Position numbers and translations under genes: made by a program. Positions 52,143-61,796 of a stretch of DNA of 64,000 nucleotides are shown here, piece after piece; position 1 is the stretch's first letter; every line of letters begins with the position of its first letter. Source of the stretch: Thermomonospora echinospora (lineage in GTDB: Bacteria; Actinomycetota; Actinomycetes; Streptosporangiales; Streptosporangiaceae). The notes under the pieces were generated by a model that saw only the letters and a list, made by a program, of their open reading frames with translations, did no database searches and was not told the DNA's origin. The DNA lies in assembly GCF_900108175.1 (NCBI RefSeq), contig NZ_FNVO01000009.1, positions 1 to 64,000 on the forward strand, read 5' to 3'.

Positions 52143-52719
52143 GGCCGCGAGTCCCCCACCGCATCCCCCCCTCGCACTGGGCGTGCGACCGACCTACCCA
52201 CCTGACGTGCCCGAAACGGCCCAAATCAGCCCTTCTCACCGCTGACCAGGAACTTCATCCCCCTTCGCCAGCGACCACGCGCCCCCGGTGACTCCTCCAG
52301 GACCCACGGTGAACGGGTGAGCGGTCCGCACCTGAGGCATGCCTGCGGAAACCTTCGCGGCGAGCGTTCCAAGGCCAACTTGAGATCGTTTCGGGCCTGC
52401 GCAAGCCCGCGAAACGTCATATGATCTTGCTCGACCGAGAACCTGTTCTTGGTCAAGGCCCCGGGAACTGGTGTAGCCCCACCTGCCGGGGCCGTTCTGC
52501 TTCCGGTGGGCGGGAGCGGGGCCGCGGCTGCACCCCAGCCACCGCGGCCCCTCCCCTGGCCGGTGAGCGACCCATATCGGGAGCCGCCCGCCCACCGGCC
52601 GGTCCGTACGGGTCCGGCCGCTTCCCCTCGTCTTTCGGCCGGTGCCGTACGGGCTCTCAGCGCGATGGCCGCCGTGTCTGGGGGGTGACCGTGGCGGCCA
52701 TCGCGCGGTCCGTGGCGCG
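52143..52719. other. 577-bp gap upstream of mrp with four hairpins
   Basis: No credible protein. Four hairpins lie in a row: 52387-52416 (cgtttcgggc... with a 2-nt bulge), 52433-52454 (10-bp arms, 2-nt loop), 52457-52493 (ggccccgg/ccggggcc) and 52518-52551 (ggggccgcgg/ccgcggcccc). The last two look like terminators of the minus-strand gene at 52720; the first two may belong to a structured RNA or control site. The mrp promoter must also lie in this stretch. Confidence 0.45.
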
Positions 52720-53055
52720 TCAGGACATCTGGGCGCACACCCGAGCGGCCTCCGCGAACACGTCGTCCATCGGCTGTCCGCCGCCCCGCCGTGCGACCAC
52801 CGTCCCCGTACCCGAGTCCACCTGGACGCGGACGAGCAGGTCGCCGTACCAGTAGCCGTCCGTCCACCAGGGCCGCGTCACCGAGTGAACGAGCCCCAGC
52901 GCCCCGGCCGGCGCCTCCCGCAACGCCTCTGCCAGCCGCCGCACGGCCTTTCCCTGGTCGTCACAGACCCCGACCGCCCCGAGCGCCGGGGGATCGCCGC
53001 CCCGTTCCACGACCGTCCAGGAGAACAACCGTTCCGTAGTGGCAGGCCCGCTCAT
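52720..53055 (-). CDS. hypothetical protein, 111 aa
   Basis: Not recognised. A soluble alpha/beta protein: ERLFSWTVVERGGDPPALGAVGVCDDQGKAVRRLAEALREAPAGALGLVHSVTRPWWTDGYWYGDLLVRVQVDSGTGTVVARRGG, with a conserved-looking Trp-rich centre (RPWWTDGYWYGD). It is divergent from the XRE regulator at 53218, a common arrangement in actinomycetes for small partner proteins. Confidence 0.6.
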   Translation of the reverse strand: MSGPATTERLFSWTVVERGGDPPALGAVGVCDDQGKAVRRLAEALREAPAGALGLVHSVTRPWWTDGYWYGDLLVRVQVDSGTGTVVARRGGGQPMDDVFAEAARVCAQMS

Positions 53056-53217
53056 CGCCCCGTCCTTTCCCGCCGGCTACATGAATCTTCCGGTTACTCG
53101 CCGTTCGCTACCCATCAGCGCCCCGTCAACGCTTTTATTGACGCAGAAGCAGAACACCTTGACCAGCACTTTGTTGTGGGCCGCGGGCACGCCCACACGG
53201 ACACGAACGGAGCCGCA

Positions 53218-54549
53218 ATGCCGAAGCAACCGCGCCGGATAGATCCACAAGAATCCCCGCGCCATCTGCTCGGCGCCGCCCTCCGCCACTGGCGCCACGA
53301 GGTCCGCAACATTGACCTGCGAGAACTCGCCGAACGCGCCTACGTCGACTTCTCCCAGATCGCCAAATGGGAACGCGCCGAACGCCCCGCCCCCACCGAC
53401 GCCATCACCCGCATCGACACCGAACTCCAGGCAGGCGGCCACCTCATCGCATTGCACGCATTGGTAACAGAGCTGGAGAATCTACGCATTCGACAAGAGC
53501 AACCGACCCGGGAGGTCGACATGGCTCAGTTCGACGATCAACGCCGCCGCCTGCTGCAAACCCTCACCGCACTCGGCGTCGCCTCCGCCACCACGGCCCT
53601 GGAGCCCATCCGCCACGCCCTGGCGTCCTCGCTGCCCAACGCGGCCCAGTACGCCGTCTCGGACTGGGAGGAGATCGCCGTCGAGCACTCGCACACCTAT
53701 CTGGTCACACATCCAGCCGAGGTTCTTCGCGATCTCTCCGTCGATGTCGCCTCTCTGCAGTACGCGATCAAGAACAGCGAGAGCGAGCCGACCGCTCGCG
53801 CGCTGTGCGCGGTGGGCGCTCACATGACGATGCTGATGGCGATGGCTCTCGGCGGCCTCGACATGCGGCGTGATGCCCGGAACTGGTGGCGGGTCGCACG
53901 ACACATGGCGGACGACGCGGAGAAGGCGTCCCTGCGCGCGTGGGTGCGCGGCTTCGAGGCGATGTCGTCCCTGTACAGGCAGCGGCCACTGCATGTCGTC
54001 CTCACCATGACCGACGAGGCCATCGAGATCGCGGGCGACGACCCCGACCCCTCCGTACTGGAGGCCATGGCCACACGTGCCCAGGCCCTTTCCGCCATGG
54101 GCAGGCTCCGGGAAGCCGAAAGAGTTCTGCACCAGATGGAACCGATCTTCGAAAAGCAGCCCTCAATCTCACCGTACGAGGACATCAACTGTGGGCTCTG
54201 GGCGGAAACCGCGCTCCTGCACACCCGCGCCTGGGTCTACGCACATGCCGGTAGCCCGGCCGCCGACGACGCGTTGGACGCCGCACTGGCCGCCTATCCC
54301 CCCGACATGCGACGCCAAGCCGTCCAGATCAAGCTCCTCCAGGCGGTGTCCCTGGTCCTCAACGGCAACATCACCGAAGCCGTCGAACACGCCCGCAGCA
54401 CTATGGAAGCCCTCCCCTCCACGCAGCGGACCACGTCCCTCAAAAAGGGCGCCCACGACGTCCTCCTCCTGATCCCCGAATCCGAGTCGAACCGCCCACC
54501 CGTCAAGGAGTACCGCGACTTCCTGACCCTCCCCGCCGCCCAGAACTGA
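53218..54549 (+). CDS. XRE-type HTH regulator with TPR-like C-terminus
   Basis: 443-aa protein. The HTH at about 15-75 (LGAALRHWRHEVRNIDLRELAERAYVDFSQIAKWERAERPAPTDAITRID) precedes a linker with RRRLLQTLTALGVASATTALEP. A long helical-repeat region follows (RAWVRGFEAMSSLYRQRPLHVVLTMTDEAIEIAGDDPDPSVLEAMATRAQALSAMGRLREAERVLHQME), as in actinomycete developmental or signalling regulators. ATG 53218 is used although the frame is open upstream, since the HTH starts about 20 codons later. Upstream DNA holds gtcaa-9-ttgac (near 53113). Confidence 0.82.
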   Translation: MPKQPRRIDPQESPRHLLGAALRHWRHEVRNIDLRELAERAYVDFSQIAKWERAERPAPTDAITRIDTELQAGGHLIALHALVTELENLRIRQEQPTREVDMAQFDDQRRRLLQTLTALGVASATTALEPIRHALASSLPNAAQYAVSDWEEIAVEHSHTYLVTHPAEVLRDLSVDVASLQYAIKNSESEPTARALCAVGAHMTMLMAMALGGLDMRRDARNWWRVARHMADDAEKASLRAWVRGFEAMSSLYRQRPLHVVLTMTDEAIEIAGDDPDPSVLEAMATRAQALSAMGRLREAERVLHQMEPIFEKQPSISPYEDINCGLWAETALLHTRAWVYAHAGSPAADDALDAALAAYPPDMRRQAVQIKLLQAVSLVLNGNITEAVEHARSTMEALPSTQRTTSLKKGAHDVLLLIPESESNRPPVKEYRDFLTLPAAQN

Positions 54550-54693
54550 TCGTCGCCCATCTGCACCATGCCGCCCGGGCCGTTCAACAGGCCGTCTGCC
54601 GTTCCGGTCCAACGCAGTGGTCTGCCCCGGACTCCGACCGGCGGGGTAGGTCGTGGGTGCTGGGGTGGGGGTGGTTTCTGTCAGGATGCGGGC

Positions 54694-55137
54694 ATGCTTT
54701 ACGACTACTTCGCGGCGGCCGATGACGGGGAGGCCGCGTCGGTGCTCGGGCGGAGGGGCGGGCCTGACGGGAGCGGGTTCGACTCGGTGGTCACCAAGGG
54801 GATCGACCCGGCGGTGCACATGGGGACGCTGGAGGAGTTGCTGACCGGGCGTCCGCTGCGGGAGGTCTTCGCCGATCCGCGGTCGGCCCGGCCGGTGGGG
54901 CCGGTTCCCCGGGCGGGCGAGCCGGGGGTGGTCACGTTGACCGACTCGCTGGCGCGGGCGCTGGCGACGGTGGACGGGGCGATGATCGCGGAGACCGCCG
55001 TGCACTGGTCGGAGTCGGAGGAGTTCCACGGGGAGGCGGATCCCCTCGATCTGGCCGAGTTCCTGATGGATCTGGCGGAGGTCGCCCGCCGGGCGGCTGG
55101 GCGGGGGCACCGGCTGTACTGCCGGTCGGCCCCCTGA
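54694..55137 (+). CDS. DUF1877-like hypothetical protein
   Basis: 147-aa soluble protein: YDYFAAADDGEAASVLGRRGGPDGSGFDSVVTKGIDPAVHMGTLEELLTGRPL... and a C-terminal LAEFLMDLAEVARRAAGRGHRLYCRSAP. The layout resembles DUF1877 proteins, loosely. Start ATG 54694; ATG 54686 is out of frame. No operon partner seen. Confidence 0.55.
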   Translation: MLYDYFAAADDGEAASVLGRRGGPDGSGFDSVVTKGIDPAVHMGTLEELLTGRPLREVFADPRSARPVGPVPRAGEPGVVTLTDSLARALATVDGAMIAETAVHWSESEEFHGEADPLDLAEFLMDLAEVARRAAGRGHRLYCRSAP

Positions 55138-55200
55138 CCTCGGGTCGAACGCCGTACCTGCGACAATTCACCGCGAGGAGCGCGGACCGGGAGGAAGCCA

Positions 55201-55542
55201 GTGCCGGATCAGCCGTTCGCCCGTGCGGTGGAGCGGATGCGCAGCACCGACCCCGCGCTGCGCGAGAAGGGCTTCGACTTCCTACGCGAGCACGCCGACT
55301 CCTACGTCGAGGAGCTCGTCGCCGCGTTCGAGCGGGAGCACGACGACGCCGCGATGCGCTGCCTGCTGCTGGAACTCGTCGCGGAGGCCCGCGACCCCCG
55401 GGCGCTGCCGGTGCTGGCCGCCCATCTCGACGGCTCCGACGAGACGCTGCAGTTCTGGGCGATCAGGGGCCTGGAGATGCTCGGCACCCGCGAGGCCGAA
55501 CAGGCCCTCGACCGCGCCCGCGCCGAGGGCTGGATCTTCTGA
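55201..55542 (+). CDS. HEAT-repeat protein
   Basis: 113-aa all-helical protein built of about three HEAT-like units (FDFLREHADSYVEELVAAFEREHDDAAMRCLLLELVAEARDPRALPVLAAHLDGSDETLQFWAIRGLEMLGTREAEQALDRARAEG). Such proteins act as scaffolds. GTG start with gggagg upstream (near 55189). Confidence 0.75.
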   Translation: MPDQPFARAVERMRSTDPALREKGFDFLREHADSYVEELVAAFEREHDDAAMRCLLLELVAEARDPRALPVLAAHLDGSDETLQFWAIRGLEMLGTREAEQALDRARAEGWIF

Positions 55543-55637
55543 CCGCCCGTTCTCACCCCGGAAGAACGTGTTCCCCTCGGCCGTTCCTTTGGAGATGATC
55601 TAGACGACGATGTCGGCGGGCGACCGGGAGAGGCGGG

Positions 55638-58600
55638 ATGGGACACGCGCGGCTGGTGCCCGGCGACCCGCGGCAGCTCGGTGACTACTGGCTGGCCGGC
55701 AGGCTGGGCGCGGGCGGGCAGGGCGTGGTCTACGAGGGCTACGCCGCCGACGGGACGCGGGTCGCCATCAAAACGCTGCACGGCGACCTTCTTGAGGACG
55801 GCGTGCGGGAGGCGTTCGCCAGGGAGGTCGAGGCGGCTCGGCGGGTAGCGTCGTTCTGCACGGCCCGGATCCTCGCGGTGGAGCTGGGGGGCGAACGCCC
55901 CTACGTCGTCAGCGAGTACGTGCCCGGACCCGATCTGCAGCGGGCGGTGGCGGCCGACGGCCCGTTCGAGCCCGGCAGGCTGCACCAGCTCGCCGTCGGC
56001 GTCGCCACCGCGCTGACCGCGATCCATCAGGCCGGGGTGATCCACCGGGACCTCAAGCCCGCGAACGTGCTGCTCGGCCCCGGCGGTCCCCGGGTCATCG
56101 ACTTCGGCATCGCCCGTACCGACGAGATGTCGCGCAGCGCCACCGGCCAGGTCAAGGGCACCCCCCGCTACATGGCGCCGGAGGTGTTCCGGGGCGAACG
56201 GGCGGGACCGGCGGCGGACGTGTGGGCCTGGGGGGCGCTGGTGCTGTTCGCCGCCACGGGCCGCCCGCCCTTCACCGGCGACCAGCTCACCGCCCTGATG
56301 CACAGCGTGCTGAACGACGAACCCGACCTCGGCCCCCTGCACGACCCGCTGCGGCGGGCCGTCGCGGCGGCGCTGGCCAAGAACCCCGCTGAACGGCCCT
56401 CGGCACAGCGGATCCTGCTCGCCCTCCTCGGCGGCAGCAACGAGACGGCCCGGCTGCTGAACGCGGGCAGCCGGGCCGCCGCCGAGGTGGAAGAGGACCG
56501 CACCAGGCTGACCCCGTCCCTCGGCGACACGGCCGAGCAGGTGTACGCAGGGCTGTCGCCGGCCGCGCGGGCGGCGGTGCCGCCCATGATGCTGCGGCTG
56601 GTCACCCCGGGCGAGGGCGCCGAGGACACCGTACGCCGGGCGGACCTGCGCGAGTTCGACGACGGCCACACCGACCCGCGGGCGGTCGGCGAGGTGCTCG
56701 GCGCCTTCACCAACGCGGGGATGCTCACCCGCGACGGCGACACCGTCGCCCTCACCACCGCCGCGCTGCTGCGGGCCTGGCCCCGGCTGCGCGCCTGGGT
56801 GGACGCCGAACGCGCCGGCCTGAGCGTTCACCGGGCGCTCACCGACGCGGCACTGCTGTGGGACCGGCACGGGCGCAAGAACGGCGACCTCTACCAGGGG
56901 ACGCGTCTGGAAGGGGCGATGGGCTGGGCCGCCACCGGCCGCCTGAACGCCACCCTGAACCGGGTCGAGAGCGCCTTCCTGGACGCCTGCGCCGCCCTCG
57001 CCCGGCAGCGCGCCCGAACCCGGCGGCTGTTGGTGGCCGCCCTCTCCGGCCTGCTGGTGGTGGCGGTGGCCGCCTCCGTCGTCGCCACCGTGCAGCAGCG
57101 GACCGCCGCCCGCCAGCGGGACGAGGCCGTCGCCCGGCGCGTCGCCGCCCAGGCCGGGACGCTGCGCGCCACCGACCCGCGCACCAGCCGCCGCCTGGCC
57201 ATCGCCGCCGCCCGCCTGGCCGACGTCCGGGAGACCCGGTCGGAGCTGCTGAACGCACTGAACCAGCCGGAGGAGGACTCCTTCACCGCCCCCGGCTTCC
57301 GGATGAACGACACGCCCTCCGACCTCGCCGCCGACGGGCGGACCCTGGTCGTCGCGGAGTCCACCACCGTCCGGCTGTGGGACCTGGACACCCGCCGGCC
57401 GATCCGGGAGTTCCGTACGCCGGGGCCCGCGGTCCACGACGTCGCGATCAGCCCGGACCGGCGGACCCTCGTCACCACCGCCGCGACCGGCGGGACGCTG
57501 CGGTTCTGGGACGCCGGCTCCGGCCGTCCCCTGGGCGAGGCGATCGACACCGGTGCGGGCGACGACCCGGCGGCGGTGTTCTTCGGCAAGAGCAACAACG
57601 TCGTGGTGGTGTGGACCGGCGGCTCGGTCCAGTTGTGGGACGTGCCCGGACGCCGGCGCCTCCTGCGGATCGAACGGGACGTCTCCACGCTCAGCTTCAA
57701 CGACGTCAGCCCGGACGGCCGGTACCTCGTGCTGCGCCCGGACGGCAAGGAGGCCGAGCTGTGGGACGTCCCCGGGCGGCGGAAGGTCCCGCTGTCCCGG
57801 ATCTGGCCGGACGACCCGGACGGCGGCCTCGACGATGACGGCGACCTGATCGAGTTCAGCCCGGACGGGCGGCTGGTGGCGCGCTCGGTGGCCGGCGCCA
57901 TCAGGATCGGGGAGCTCGGCTCCGACGAGACGCAATACCTCGGCGAGTCCAGCGGCCACGGTCTGGTCTTCAGCCAGGACGGCGGGTTCGTCACCGACGG
58001 AACGCGGTTGTGGAAGCTCCACCTGGGCGAATCCGGCGGTCTCAGCACCGGTACCGGAGAGACCCTCCGGCGCGGCGTCGAGGACGCCGACTGCTCCCGC
58101 GTGTGGTTCGGCCCCGGAAACCGCATCCTGCGCTGCGACGACTCCCACGGCGCGATACGCACCCTGGACATTAGCGACTACACCCGGCCGTCCATGCTCC
58201 GCCACGGCGAATACTCCACCGAGTCCGCGCACCCCGCCTCCTTCGACGAGACGGGGACGCTGATGGCGGCCGGTGAGCACATCTGGGACGTACACGCCAG
58301 GCGGGTGGTCCACCCCCCGCTGCGGGAGCCCCCGGCCGAACCGGACGGCAACATCGAAGGAACCGAGCGGCTCAGCCCGGACGGTCGGCTGATCTCCCGG
58401 TTCTCCGGACCCGGGGTGGCCATCCAGATCCTGGAGGTGGCCACCGGCAGGCAGGTGGCCGCCTTCACCGATCCCGCCTTCCTTCCGGACCGCCCCTCCC
58501 GCGCCGAATGGATCGACCTGGCGTTCTCCCCGGACGGCGGCACCGTCGCCGTCTACGCCGAGCACGACGGGAAGAAGAAACTGCAGTTCTGGGACGTCGC

Positions 58601-59222
58601 CACCGCCCGGCGGCTGTCCTCCATCGACGTCAAGACCCCCGAACCGCTGCTGAGCCTGCGCGTCCCGGGCCTGTTCTTCGACCGGTCCGGCCGCAGGGTC
58701 CTGCTGGGCAACAGCGAGGGCATGTTCGACGTCCGTTCCGGCCGTCCGCTGAGCCCACGGCCGCCTCCCCTGGGGAGCGTGCTGGCGCTGAGCCCGGACG
58801 GCGAGACCGCCGTCATCTCCTCGAACAACTCCACCGACCTCGTCCTGTGGAACCCCCGGACCGGCGAGACCGTCGGCCCGCCCCTGCGCAGCGGCCCGGG
58901 AGTCGTCAGCGTCGCGGGCTTCTCCCCCGACGGCCGGACGCTCGCCACCGGCGACGGGGACGGCACGGTCCGGCTCTGGGACGCCGAGATCGGCCGGCAG
59001 TTCTCCTTCACGCTGCTGGCCCACCCCTCCCAGATCGAGGGTCTGGCCTTCGACCGCAACGGCCGCTCGCTCTACACCCTGAGTCTGGACGGGACCTTCC
59101 GCGAACACGTCCTCGATCCCGCCCGAGCCCTGCCCGCCCTGTGCGCCAAGACCGGCGGCCCGCTGACGGCGGAGGAGTGGGACCGCTACATCCCCGAACT
59201 CCCCTACCGAAAGACCTGCTGA
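55638..59222 (+). CDS. membrane Ser/Thr kinase with STAND-like middle and WD40 propeller
   Basis: 1194-aa PknB-type kinase: glycine loop LGAGGQGVVYEG, Lys45, HRDLKPAN (136-143), DFG (155-157), GTPRYMAPEV. After about residue 290 comes a winged-helix/helical block known from nSTAND1 proteins (LSPAARAAVPPMMLRLVTPGEG... LWDRHGRKNGDLYQGTRLEGA), but without an NTPase domain. One TM helix (about 458-480, LLVAALSGLLVVAVAASVVATV) follows, then an external WD40-like propeller (repeated ..SPDGR.LV...S....RLWD..) to the end. It is probably a sensor kinase whose propeller binds an outside ligand. Confidence 0.88.
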   Translation: MGHARLVPGDPRQLGDYWLAGRLGAGGQGVVYEGYAADGTRVAIKTLHGDLLEDGVREAFAREVEAARRVASFCTARILAVELGGERPYVVSEYVPGPDLQRAVAADGPFEPGRLHQLAVGVATALTAIHQAGVIHRDLKPANVLLGPGGPRVIDFGIARTDEMSRSATGQVKGTPRYMAPEVFRGERAGPAADVWAWGALVLFAATGRPPFTGDQLTALMHSVLNDEPDLGPLHDPLRRAVAAALAKNPAERPSAQRILLALLGGSNETARLLNAGSRAAAEVEEDRTRLTPSLGDTAEQVYAGLSPAARAAVPPMMLRLVTPGEGAEDTVRRADLREFDDGHTDPRAVGEVLGAFTNAGMLTRDGDTVALTTAALLRAWPRLRAWVDAERAGLSVHRALTDAALLWDRHGRKNGDLYQGTRLEGAMGWAATGRLNATLNRVESAFLDACAALARQRARTRRLLVAALSGLLVVAVAASVVATVQQRTAARQRDEAVARRVAAQAGTLRATDPRTSRRLAIAAARLADVRETRSELLNALNQPEEDSFTAPGFRMNDTPSDLAADGRTLVVAESTTVRLWDLDTRRPIREFRTPGPAVHDVAISPDRRTLVTTAATGGTLRFWDAGSGRPLGEAIDTGAGDDPAAVFFGKSNNVVVVWTGGSVQLWDVPGRRRLLRIERDVSTLSFNDVSPDGRYLVLRPDGKEAELWDVPGRRKVPLSRIWPDDPDGGLDDDGDLIEFSPDGRLVARSVAGAIRIGELGSDETQYLGESSGHGLVFSQDGGFVTDGTRLWKLHLGESGGLSTGTGETLRRGVEDADCSRVWFGPGNRILRCDDSHGAIRTLDISDYTRPSMLRHGEYSTESAHPASFDETGTLMAAGEHIWDVHARRVVHPPLREPPAEPDGNIEGTERLSPDGRLISRFSGPGVAIQILEVATGRQVAAFTDPAFLPDRPSRAEWIDLAFSPDGGTVAVYAEHDGKKKLQFWDVATARRLSSIDVKTPEPLLSLRVPGLFFDRSGRRVLLGNSEGMFDVRSGRPLSPRPPPLGSVLALSPDGETAVISSNNSTDLVLWNPRTGETVGPPLRSGPGVVSVAGFSPDGRTLATGDGDGTVRLWDAEIGRQFSFTLLAHPSQIEGLAFDRNGRSLYTLSLDGTFREHVLDPARALPALCAKTGGPLTAEEWDRYIPELPYRKTC

Positions 59223-59447
59223 CCCGCTCTTCGGCGGGCGACCTGGCCGCAGAGTCACTGTCCCGCGGCCTGCGGTGGTCCTCGTTCCCGACAAGCGCGC
59301 CGCCTGCAGAGCACCGTCCGACGAGCCTGGCGGAGTCCGCAGCAGTGCGGGACGGCGGCCGTGCAGTGGGCGGCGTCGCCGGTCAGGGCGGCGGCGGTGC
59401 GGAAGTCGGGACTGCTCAGGTCGGCCGGGATCGGTAGGGTTCGCGGC

Positions 59448-60635
59448 GTGCGGGTGGACATGCAGGGGGAGGTCGCGCCGTTTCGGCATCGGGCGGCCTA
59501 TTTCGCGTTCGACCGGTTCCCGTCGAGCAAGGGGTCGGCGGTGCACATCGGTCACATGGCCGATGAGCTGTTCGACCATTACGGCGGCGGGCTGCTGGGG
59601 GTGCTGGGCGGCGGCGGGCTGCCCCGCTACCAGCGGGAGGGCGAGCGCGAGATCGTCCGGTTCGAGGAGCAGATCCCGAACCTGATCGACCGGGCGGAGG
59701 CGTACTCGGCGTGGGTCGCCTGGCACCTGCGAGGACACCTGGACACGCTGGAGCTGTGCCACGTCCGCGACCCGTGGAGCGCGCTGCCGGTGGTGACCGC
59801 CGAAGGACGCCGCCACCGGGTGGTGTACGAGGTGAACGGGCTGCCGTCCATCGAGATGGCGCACACCTGGCCGTCGGCGGCGCCCAGCACGCTCGCCAAG
59901 GTCCGGGATCTGGAGCGGCTGTGCCTGGAGCGCAGTGACGCGGTGGTCGTACCGTCCCGGGTGATCGGGGACGCCGTGCTCAAGCTCGGGGTGCCGCACG
60001 AGCGGATCCACCTGGTGCCGAACGGGGCGGACGTGCCCGCGCCGGCGGAGCGGCCCGGCGACGCGCCCGAACGGTACATCGTCTACGTGGGCGCGTTGCA
60101 GCCGTGGCAGGGCGTCGACGTGCTGCTGCGGGCGTTCGCGCGGCTGGCGGACCTGCCGGAACTGCGGCTGGTGATCTGCTCGTCGGTCCCGGAACGGCGG
60201 GCCAGGCCACTGCGGCGGCTGGCCGAACGGCTCGGGGTGGACCAGCGGGTGGAGTGGCGGTTCACGCTGCCGCACGCGGAGGTGGCCGCCTGGCTGGCGA
60301 ACGCCGAGGTGTCGGTGGCGCCGCTGACCGCCTGCGCCCGCAACCTGGACCAGGGCTGCGCGCCGCTGAAGGTGCTGGAGTCGATGGCCGCCGGGACGCC
60401 GGTGGTGGCCTCCGACCTGCCCGCCGTACGGGAGCTGATGGCCGACGGCGAGCACGGCAGGCTGGTCGCCCCGGACCGGCCGGCGGAGCTGGCGCGGGCC
60501 GTCCGGGTGCTGCTGGAGTACCCGGACGCGGCACGGGCCATGGGAGGGCGGGCCCGGCGGCGGATCACGGACGGTCTCACCTGGGGACACTCGCGCTCCC
60601 TGCTCGCGGAGGTTTACCGTACGATCTCGCCCTAG
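59448..60635 (+). CDS. GT4-family glycosyltransferase
   Basis: 395-aa GT-B enzyme: an N-terminal acceptor domain (YFAFDRFPSSKGSAVHIGHMADEL), VVPSRVIGDAVLKLGVPHERIHLVPNGAD, and a nucleotide-sugar domain with YVGALQPWQGVDVLLRAF and the family end CAPLKVLESMAAGTPVVASDLPAVRELM (the EX7E-type Glu). It makes glycan on a lipid or protein acceptor. Start GTG 59448 is eight bases after aggg; ATG 59460 is possible. First of an operon with the A-B genes downstream. Confidence 0.88.
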   Translation: MRVDMQGEVAPFRHRAAYFAFDRFPSSKGSAVHIGHMADELFDHYGGGLLGVLGGGGLPRYQREGEREIVRFEEQIPNLIDRAEAYSAWVAWHLRGHLDTLELCHVRDPWSALPVVTAEGRRHRVVYEVNGLPSIEMAHTWPSAAPSTLAKVRDLERLCLERSDAVVVPSRVIGDAVLKLGVPHERIHLVPNGADVPAPAERPGDAPERYIVYVGALQPWQGVDVLLRAFARLADLPELRLVICSSVPERRARPLRRLAERLGVDQRVEWRFTLPHAEVAAWLANAEVSVAPLTACARNLDQGCAPLKVLESMAAGTPVVASDLPAVRELMADGEHGRLVAPDRPAELARAVRVLLEYPDAARAMGGRARRRITDGLTWGHSRSLLAEVYRTISP

Positions 60636-60688
60636 CGGCGTATCGTCCCCATACCTGCGTCCTGCTCGCGATTGGCGGTGGTCCGGGA

Positions 60689-61414
60689 ATGTTCTGGCGG
60701 AAGACCAAGGCCGCTATAGGCAACTTCCACCCGCTCCACCAGGGGCTGATCTGGCAGCGGGGGCTGAGCGCCGCGATGCGCCCGGCCGACTGGGCGGCGC
60801 TGGTGCAGAGCCTGGCCGGGCACGACGCGGTGGTCAAACGCCGCAAGTGGGCCCCGCCGCACCGGACCCACCACGTGCTGGTGCCGCTGATCCGGGTGCT
60901 GTCGCAGGACATGCGGCCCGACGGCGTGCTGGCGATCACCGCCGACCTGCGCGGCCCCGACTTCCCGGAAAAGCTCACCCCGCAGCGCGACCTGGCCGTC
61001 CAGCGGCCGATCCGGTCGATCAAGGAGTGGTACTCCATCGACCCCTGGCTGCGGATCCGGGCCGAACTGCGCGACGGCAGCGTCCTGGACCTGTCGGTCA
61101 CCGACCGGGTCCGCTACCGGAAGATCCACAAGGTGGTGCGCGGCAAGCACAAGACCAAGCAGAAGACCAAGGTCGTGCAGCAGGTCACCGCCACCAGGAG
61201 GCTGCGCAGGGACGCGCCCGTCCGGCAGCCCGCCGTCCCGCCGCCGTCCTGGCTGCGGGTACGGGTCCGCAACGACCGGCGGATGGTGATCAGGACCAGC
61301 GCCAAGTTCCCCAAGGACGACGCCCAACTGTCCGAGCGGATCCTGTACGTGCTGACCGAGGCGTTCCGATGGACCCCGCCGGGCCTGGCCCGGCCCGCGA
61401 GGAGGACCAGTTGA
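60689..61414 (+). CDS. unknown basic protein A, copy 1
   Basis: 241-aa protein of no family I know. N-terminal part HPLHQGLIWQRGLSAAMRPADWAALVQSLAGHDAVVKRRKWAPP, then a beta-type segment EWYSIDPWLRIRAELRDGSVLDLSVTDRVRYRK, a Lys/Arg-rich stretch (KIHKVVRGKHKTKQKTK), and LRVRVRNDRRMVIRTSAKFP...LSERILYVLTEAFRWTPPGLARPARRTS. No signal or TM. Its stop overlaps the TTG of gene B as TTGA. The gene at 61797-62513 is a clear paralog. Confidence 0.8.
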   Translation: MFWRKTKAAIGNFHPLHQGLIWQRGLSAAMRPADWAALVQSLAGHDAVVKRRKWAPPHRTHHVLVPLIRVLSQDMRPDGVLAITADLRGPDFPEKLTPQRDLAVQRPIRSIKEWYSIDPWLRIRAELRDGSVLDLSVTDRVRYRKIHKVVRGKHKTKQKTKVVQQVTATRRLRRDAPVRQPAVPPPSWLRVRVRNDRRMVIRTSAKFPKDDAQLSERILYVLTEAFRWTPPGLARPARRTS

Positions 61415-61758
61415 ACCGGTGCACCGTGACCTCCGGCTTCTTCGTGCTCGGGCACTGCGGCCGGACCGCCGTCGCGCCGTGCGCGCAGTGCGGCCGCCCC
61501 ACCTGCCAGGAGCACTACGGGCCGGACGGGCTGTGCGCGGAGTGCCGGGCGGCGGCCTCCCCGACCCGGAGCCCCTACGACGAGCAGTGGGTGCGCGGCT
61601 ACCGGCGCGGTTACTACTCGCGCAGCTCCCAGACCTACGGCGACGCCACCTGGTACTCCGGCTTCGACGAGTACGACCGGGGGGCCTTCAACCCCGGTCA
61701 GGGCCACTACCTGGGCGACTACGACCACGACGGCGACGACGGCTTCGTCGACAGCTGA
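61411..61758 (+). CDS. zinc-ribbon protein B, copy 1
   Basis: 115-aa protein starting TTG 61411 (ggagga at 61401). A Cys-rich N-terminal half, CTVTSGFFVLGHCGRTAVAPCAQCGRPTCQEHYGPDGLCAEC, has the spacing of a double zinc knuckle/B-box. The Tyr- and Asp-rich tail is YRRGYYSRSSQTYGDATWYSGFDEYDRGAFN..., ending FVDS. Coupled to protein A through a TTGA overlap. Its paralog is 62510-62860. Function unknown; zinc binding is inferred. Confidence 0.8.
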   Translation: MNRCTVTSGFFVLGHCGRTAVAPCAQCGRPTCQEHYGPDGLCAECRAAASPTRSPYDEQWVRGYRRGYYSRSSQTYGDATWYSGFDEYDRGAFNPGQGHYLGDYDHDGDDGFVDS

Positions 61759-61796
61759 CGCCGGTGCCGTACGCCGCGACCGATGGGTGGTGATCG

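Noticed and set aside
50169-52205. 678-aa open frame on the plus strand
   Set aside because: Antisense shadow of mnhA; Gln/Arg/His/Pro-rich with no family signature.
55302-60590. 1762-aa open frame on the minus strand
   Set aside because: Antisense to the kinase-WD40 and glycosyltransferase genes; low-complexity Arg/Pro/Gly/Val composition typical of third-position GC bias, no domain features.
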